Both the position numbers and the translations under genes were made by a program. The notes beneath the pieces were generated by a model. The model made no database searches, was not told the origin of the DNA, and saw nothing but the letters and a program-made list of their open reading frames with translations. From Noviherbaspirillum autotrophicum (GTDB taxonomy: Bacteria > Pseudomonadota > Gammaproteobacteria > Burkholderiales > Burkholderiaceae_D), in the NCBI RefSeq assembly GCF_000818395.1, contig NZ_JWJG01000007.1, forward strand, positions 1-64,000: 64,000 nucleotides of DNA, read 5' to 3'. Within the stretch, counting starts at the first letter, position 1, and every line of letters starts with the position of its first letter. This document shows, one piece after another, positions 61,951 through 64,000 of the stretch.

Positions 61951-63612
61951 ATGGACGCCCGCACCATCTTCGCAGAGCGTGAGTTTCTGAATCGAGGTGC
62001 CAGGGATATCGTCAACGCGATTCCGGCAGCCTTTTTCGTTAAGGATCGTTTAAGCAGGATCATCCTGATGAACCGCGCATGCGAGGAGCAGTGGGGGATC
62101 GCGTTTGACGACTTATACGGGACCGATGGCAGCGGATTCTTTCCCCCGGACCAGATGGAACACTTCCTCGAAATGGACCGTCATGTGTGGGCCAGTCGAA
62201 CTGCGGTCGACTTCGAAGAGAGCTATTGGAACGAGTCCCTCAAGGAAAATCGCGTTGGCAACACCTCGAAAAGGCCTGTTTTCGATGACGATGGAACGCC
62301 GCTCTATCTTATCTGCATAACGATTGATGTCACAGTCCAGAAGCATGCCGACGCAAAAGTGCGTGCAAGCGACGCCATGTTGCGAGGCCTCTTTCAATCT
62401 GCCCCGGTTGGGATTGTGCTGACGGATTGTGATGGTCGCTTTCTTGAATTCAACCGGGCGTTTGAGCTAATCACCGGGCACACCGCAGACGAGCTCCATG
62501 CCCTCGACTACCGGTCGCTCACTCCTCCGGAATATGATGCAGAGGATGAGGTGCAGCTTGAGTCGCTTGAGCGTAGTGGCAGCTACGGTCCGTATAAAAA
62601 AGAGTACCTGCGGAAGGACGGCGAGCGGACTCCGGTGAGATTGACCGGCGTACAAATTCCTGGACCTGGCACCCAGCCCTGCGTCTGGTCGCTTGTCGAG
62701 GATATTACCAATGCCAGAAAGCTGGACGAATCCATGAAGCTCGCTTCATTGATTTACCTGTCGAGCAATGAAGGCATCATGGTGACCGACGAAGAAAACC
62801 GGATTCTTGACGTCAATCCCGCATTCACCCGCATCACTGGATATCAACTGGACGAGATCAAGGGCAAGAACCCGAAGTTGATGCAGTCCGGACTGCACAA
62901 CAAGGAGTTCTACGTTCAGTTCTGGTATTCGCTTAACAAAAACGGGTGCTGGCAGGGCGAAATGTGGGATCACCACAAGGACGGGCATTTGCTCGGAAAA
63001 TGGCTGAACGTCAGCATAATCCGTAGCGCCGACGGCCGCGTTTACCGCTATGTTGCACAGTTCTCGAACATTACCGAAAGACGCCAGCAGGATGAATTGA
63101 TCTGGCATCAGGCCAACTACGATCAATTGACGGACATCCCGAACAGGCGGCTGTTTCTCGACCGCTTGGAACATGAACTAAAGAAGGCAAAGCGCACCGG
63201 CTTGCCGCTTGCAATCCTGTTCATCGATCTCGACAACTTCAAGGAAATCAACGACAAGCTTGGCCACGACAAGGGGGACTTGTTGTTAAAAGAGGCAGTT
63301 CGGCGAATTCAACGCCTAATTCGCGGAACCGACACGTTCGCACGTTTAGGTGGAGACGAGTTCACCATCATTATCCCGGAATATGGTGGCAAGGAAACAG
63401 TTGATCGTATTGCGACAGAAATCGTTCAGGACCTGCGTAGCGCATTCGAACTTGGGGGCGTTCAGGGGAAGGTATCGGCCAGCATTGGTATTACTGTGTA
63501 TCCGTCCGATTCCGACAATCTCCAATCGCTTGTCAAACATGCGGACGAAGCGATGTATGTTGCAAAGATGCGCGGGCGAGACCGGTTCGTGTATTTCTCC
63601 GATACCTTGTAG
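61951..63612 (+). CDS. Diguanylate cyclase with three PAS domains
   Basis: A 553-residue cytoplasmic protein. PAS 1 is at about 15-130 (AIPAAFFVKDRLSRIILMNRACEEQWG), PAS 2 at about 138-260 (APVGIVLTDCDGRFLEFNRAFELITGH), PAS 3 at about 266-385 (NEGIMVTDEENRILDVNPAFTRITGYQ) and GGDEF at about 390-553 with LGGDEFTIII near 465-474 and NFKEINDKLGHDKGD. It senses a small signal through its PAS domains and makes cyclic di-GMP. ATG 61951 is preferred over GTG 61861. No transmembrane segment. Monocistronic. Confidence 0.92.
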   Translation: MDARTIFAEREFLNRGARDIVNAIPAAFFVKDRLSRIILMNRACEEQWGIAFDDLYGTDGSGFFPPDQMEHFLEMDRHVWASRTAVDFEESYWNESLKENRVGNTSKRPVFDDDGTPLYLICITIDVTVQKHADAKVRASDAMLRGLFQSAPVGIVLTDCDGRFLEFNRAFELITGHTADELHALDYRSLTPPEYDAEDEVQLESLERSGSYGPYKKEYLRKDGERTPVRLTGVQIPGPGTQPCVWSLVEDITNARKLDESMKLASLIYLSSNEGIMVTDEENRILDVNPAFTRITGYQLDEIKGKNPKLMQSGLHNKEFYVQFWYSLNKNGCWQGEMWDHHKDGHLLGKWLNVSIIRSADGRVYRYVAQFSNITERRQQDELIWHQANYDQLTDIPNRRLFLDRLEHELKKAKRTGLPLAILFIDLDNFKEINDKLGHDKGDLLLKEAVRRIQRLIRGTDTFARLGGDEFTIIIPEYGGKETVDRIATEIVQDLRSAFELGGVQGKVSASIGITVYPSDSDNLQSLVKHADEAMYVAKMRGRDRFVYFSDTL

Positions 63613-64000
63613 CGCAGGCACTGAACTTACTGAATGCCCTCGGTGAAGACACATGATTGCCAGGCAAAAGAAATGGACTTATGAAATAAAAATAAAAAGC
63701 GAATCCTTTCCATATTTCCAGCCTATTTCGATAGGGCGAACCGCCATGTAATGAGGCCACAAGCGAACTGCAGCATCGCCAGGTATGTGTCTGCACGCTT
63801 TTCCCATCGCACCAGCAGTCGGCGAAACCGGTTCAGTCAGCTGTTTGTTCCCTACCACCCAGCGGTGAGCACGGACTGTTGACGTTCACCGGAAGTTGAC
63901 CCACTTTGGAGTGCCGTGGCCGAATGTATCAGTAAACCGCGTCTACAAGTTGTCGATTGGATGTAAGCGATCCATGACGGACGTCCCTTGTCGGATAGTC
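63613..64000. other. Right edge with transposase remnant
   Basis: Apart from the IS5-type fragment at 63723-63836 no gene is recognised to the end of the window. The last 150 bases may include the rest of that element or its target. Confidence 0.5.
63723..63836 (-). pseudogene. IS5-family transposase C-terminal fragment
   Basis: The minus-strand frame reads LNRFRRLLVRWEKRADTYL followed by FACGLITWRFALSK and a stop at 63723-63725, matching the end of IS5-family DDE transposases (RFRRLLVRWEK). An in-frame TGA precedes it and the upstream frames do not continue the protein cleanly, so only the tail remains. It may mark the edge of a larger element to the right. Confidence 0.65.

Noticed and set aside
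1-64000. CRISPR arrays, tRNA and rRNA genes
   Set aside because: No regularly spaced repeats and no tRNA-like T-loop or rRNA sequence were seen by eye; a dedicated scan could still find a short tRNA.

Overview
The window looks like a chromosome segment of a betaproteobacterium of the Burkholderiales, most like the Oxalobacteraceae (Herbaspirillum, Herminiimonas or Noviherbaspirillum type). This is an inference from gene content and protein style, not from a database search. Pointers are the CysI-DUF934 pair, DUF2970, the ppk-sixA pair, the small lysine-rich DNA-binding-type protein and the Burkholderiales-type secreted proteins. No tRNA, rRNA or CRISPR array was seen.

Region 1 (1-13.2 kb) is a phosphorus-economy block. 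It holds exopolyphosphatase (ppx), a four-gene operon that fits membrane-lipid remodelling under phosphate limitation (PlcP-type metallophosphatase, GT4 glycosyltransferase, MGDG-synthase-type GT28 glycosyltransferase, small membrane protein), and the ppk-sixA operon. Three 11-bp-phased Pho-box half-sites lie upstream of the lipid operon and a two-half-site Pho box lies directly upstream of ppk, which suggests one PhoB regulon. Broken genes (Aer-type PAS, chemoreceptor membrane module, HipA kinase) lie between these genes.

Region 2 (13.3-26 kb) holds a membrane GGDEF-EAL protein overlapping a frameshifted PhnD-like binding protein, a decayed IS605-type element, an apparently intact IS630-family element with an A8 frameshift site and TA target duplication, a porin/double-permease/ATPase operon without a binding protein, a DUF4337 protein and a second decayed tnpB.

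Region 3 (26-36.6 kb) holds psiF and a small secreted protein with a good terminator, a divergent secreted DNA/RNA nuclease lipoprotein, small conserved or unknown proteins, a PHA-synthase fragment, an MgtA-type Mg2+ ATPase, cardiolipin synthase and a DrrAB-type ABC exporter.

Region 4 (36.6-49.8 kb) is a gene graveyard mixed with intact stress genes. Intact are a P1B-5 metal ATPase fused to a hemerythrin domain, an LPG-synthase-like membrane protein, a diguanylate cyclase, a tandem universal stress protein, a phasin-like protein, an orphan NuoB and a GYD protein. Broken are fragments of cytochrome b561, an outer-membrane efflux protein, a MacB/DevC-type ABC transporter, GroEL and a phosphotransacetylase-like enzyme. 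An IS3-family element abuts the last of these.

Region 5 (49.8-64 kb) is redox and sulfur metabolism: a di-haem and tri-haem cytochrome c pair, then cysI-DUF934, ccoG, NorE/NorF-like oxidase accessory genes and DUF2970. After a 28-bp inverted repeat comes a tightly overlapping hisC-lrgA-lrgB operon, a cydA fragment, a MocR-type regulator, a three-PAS diguanylate cyclase and an IS5-type transposase fragment at the right edge.
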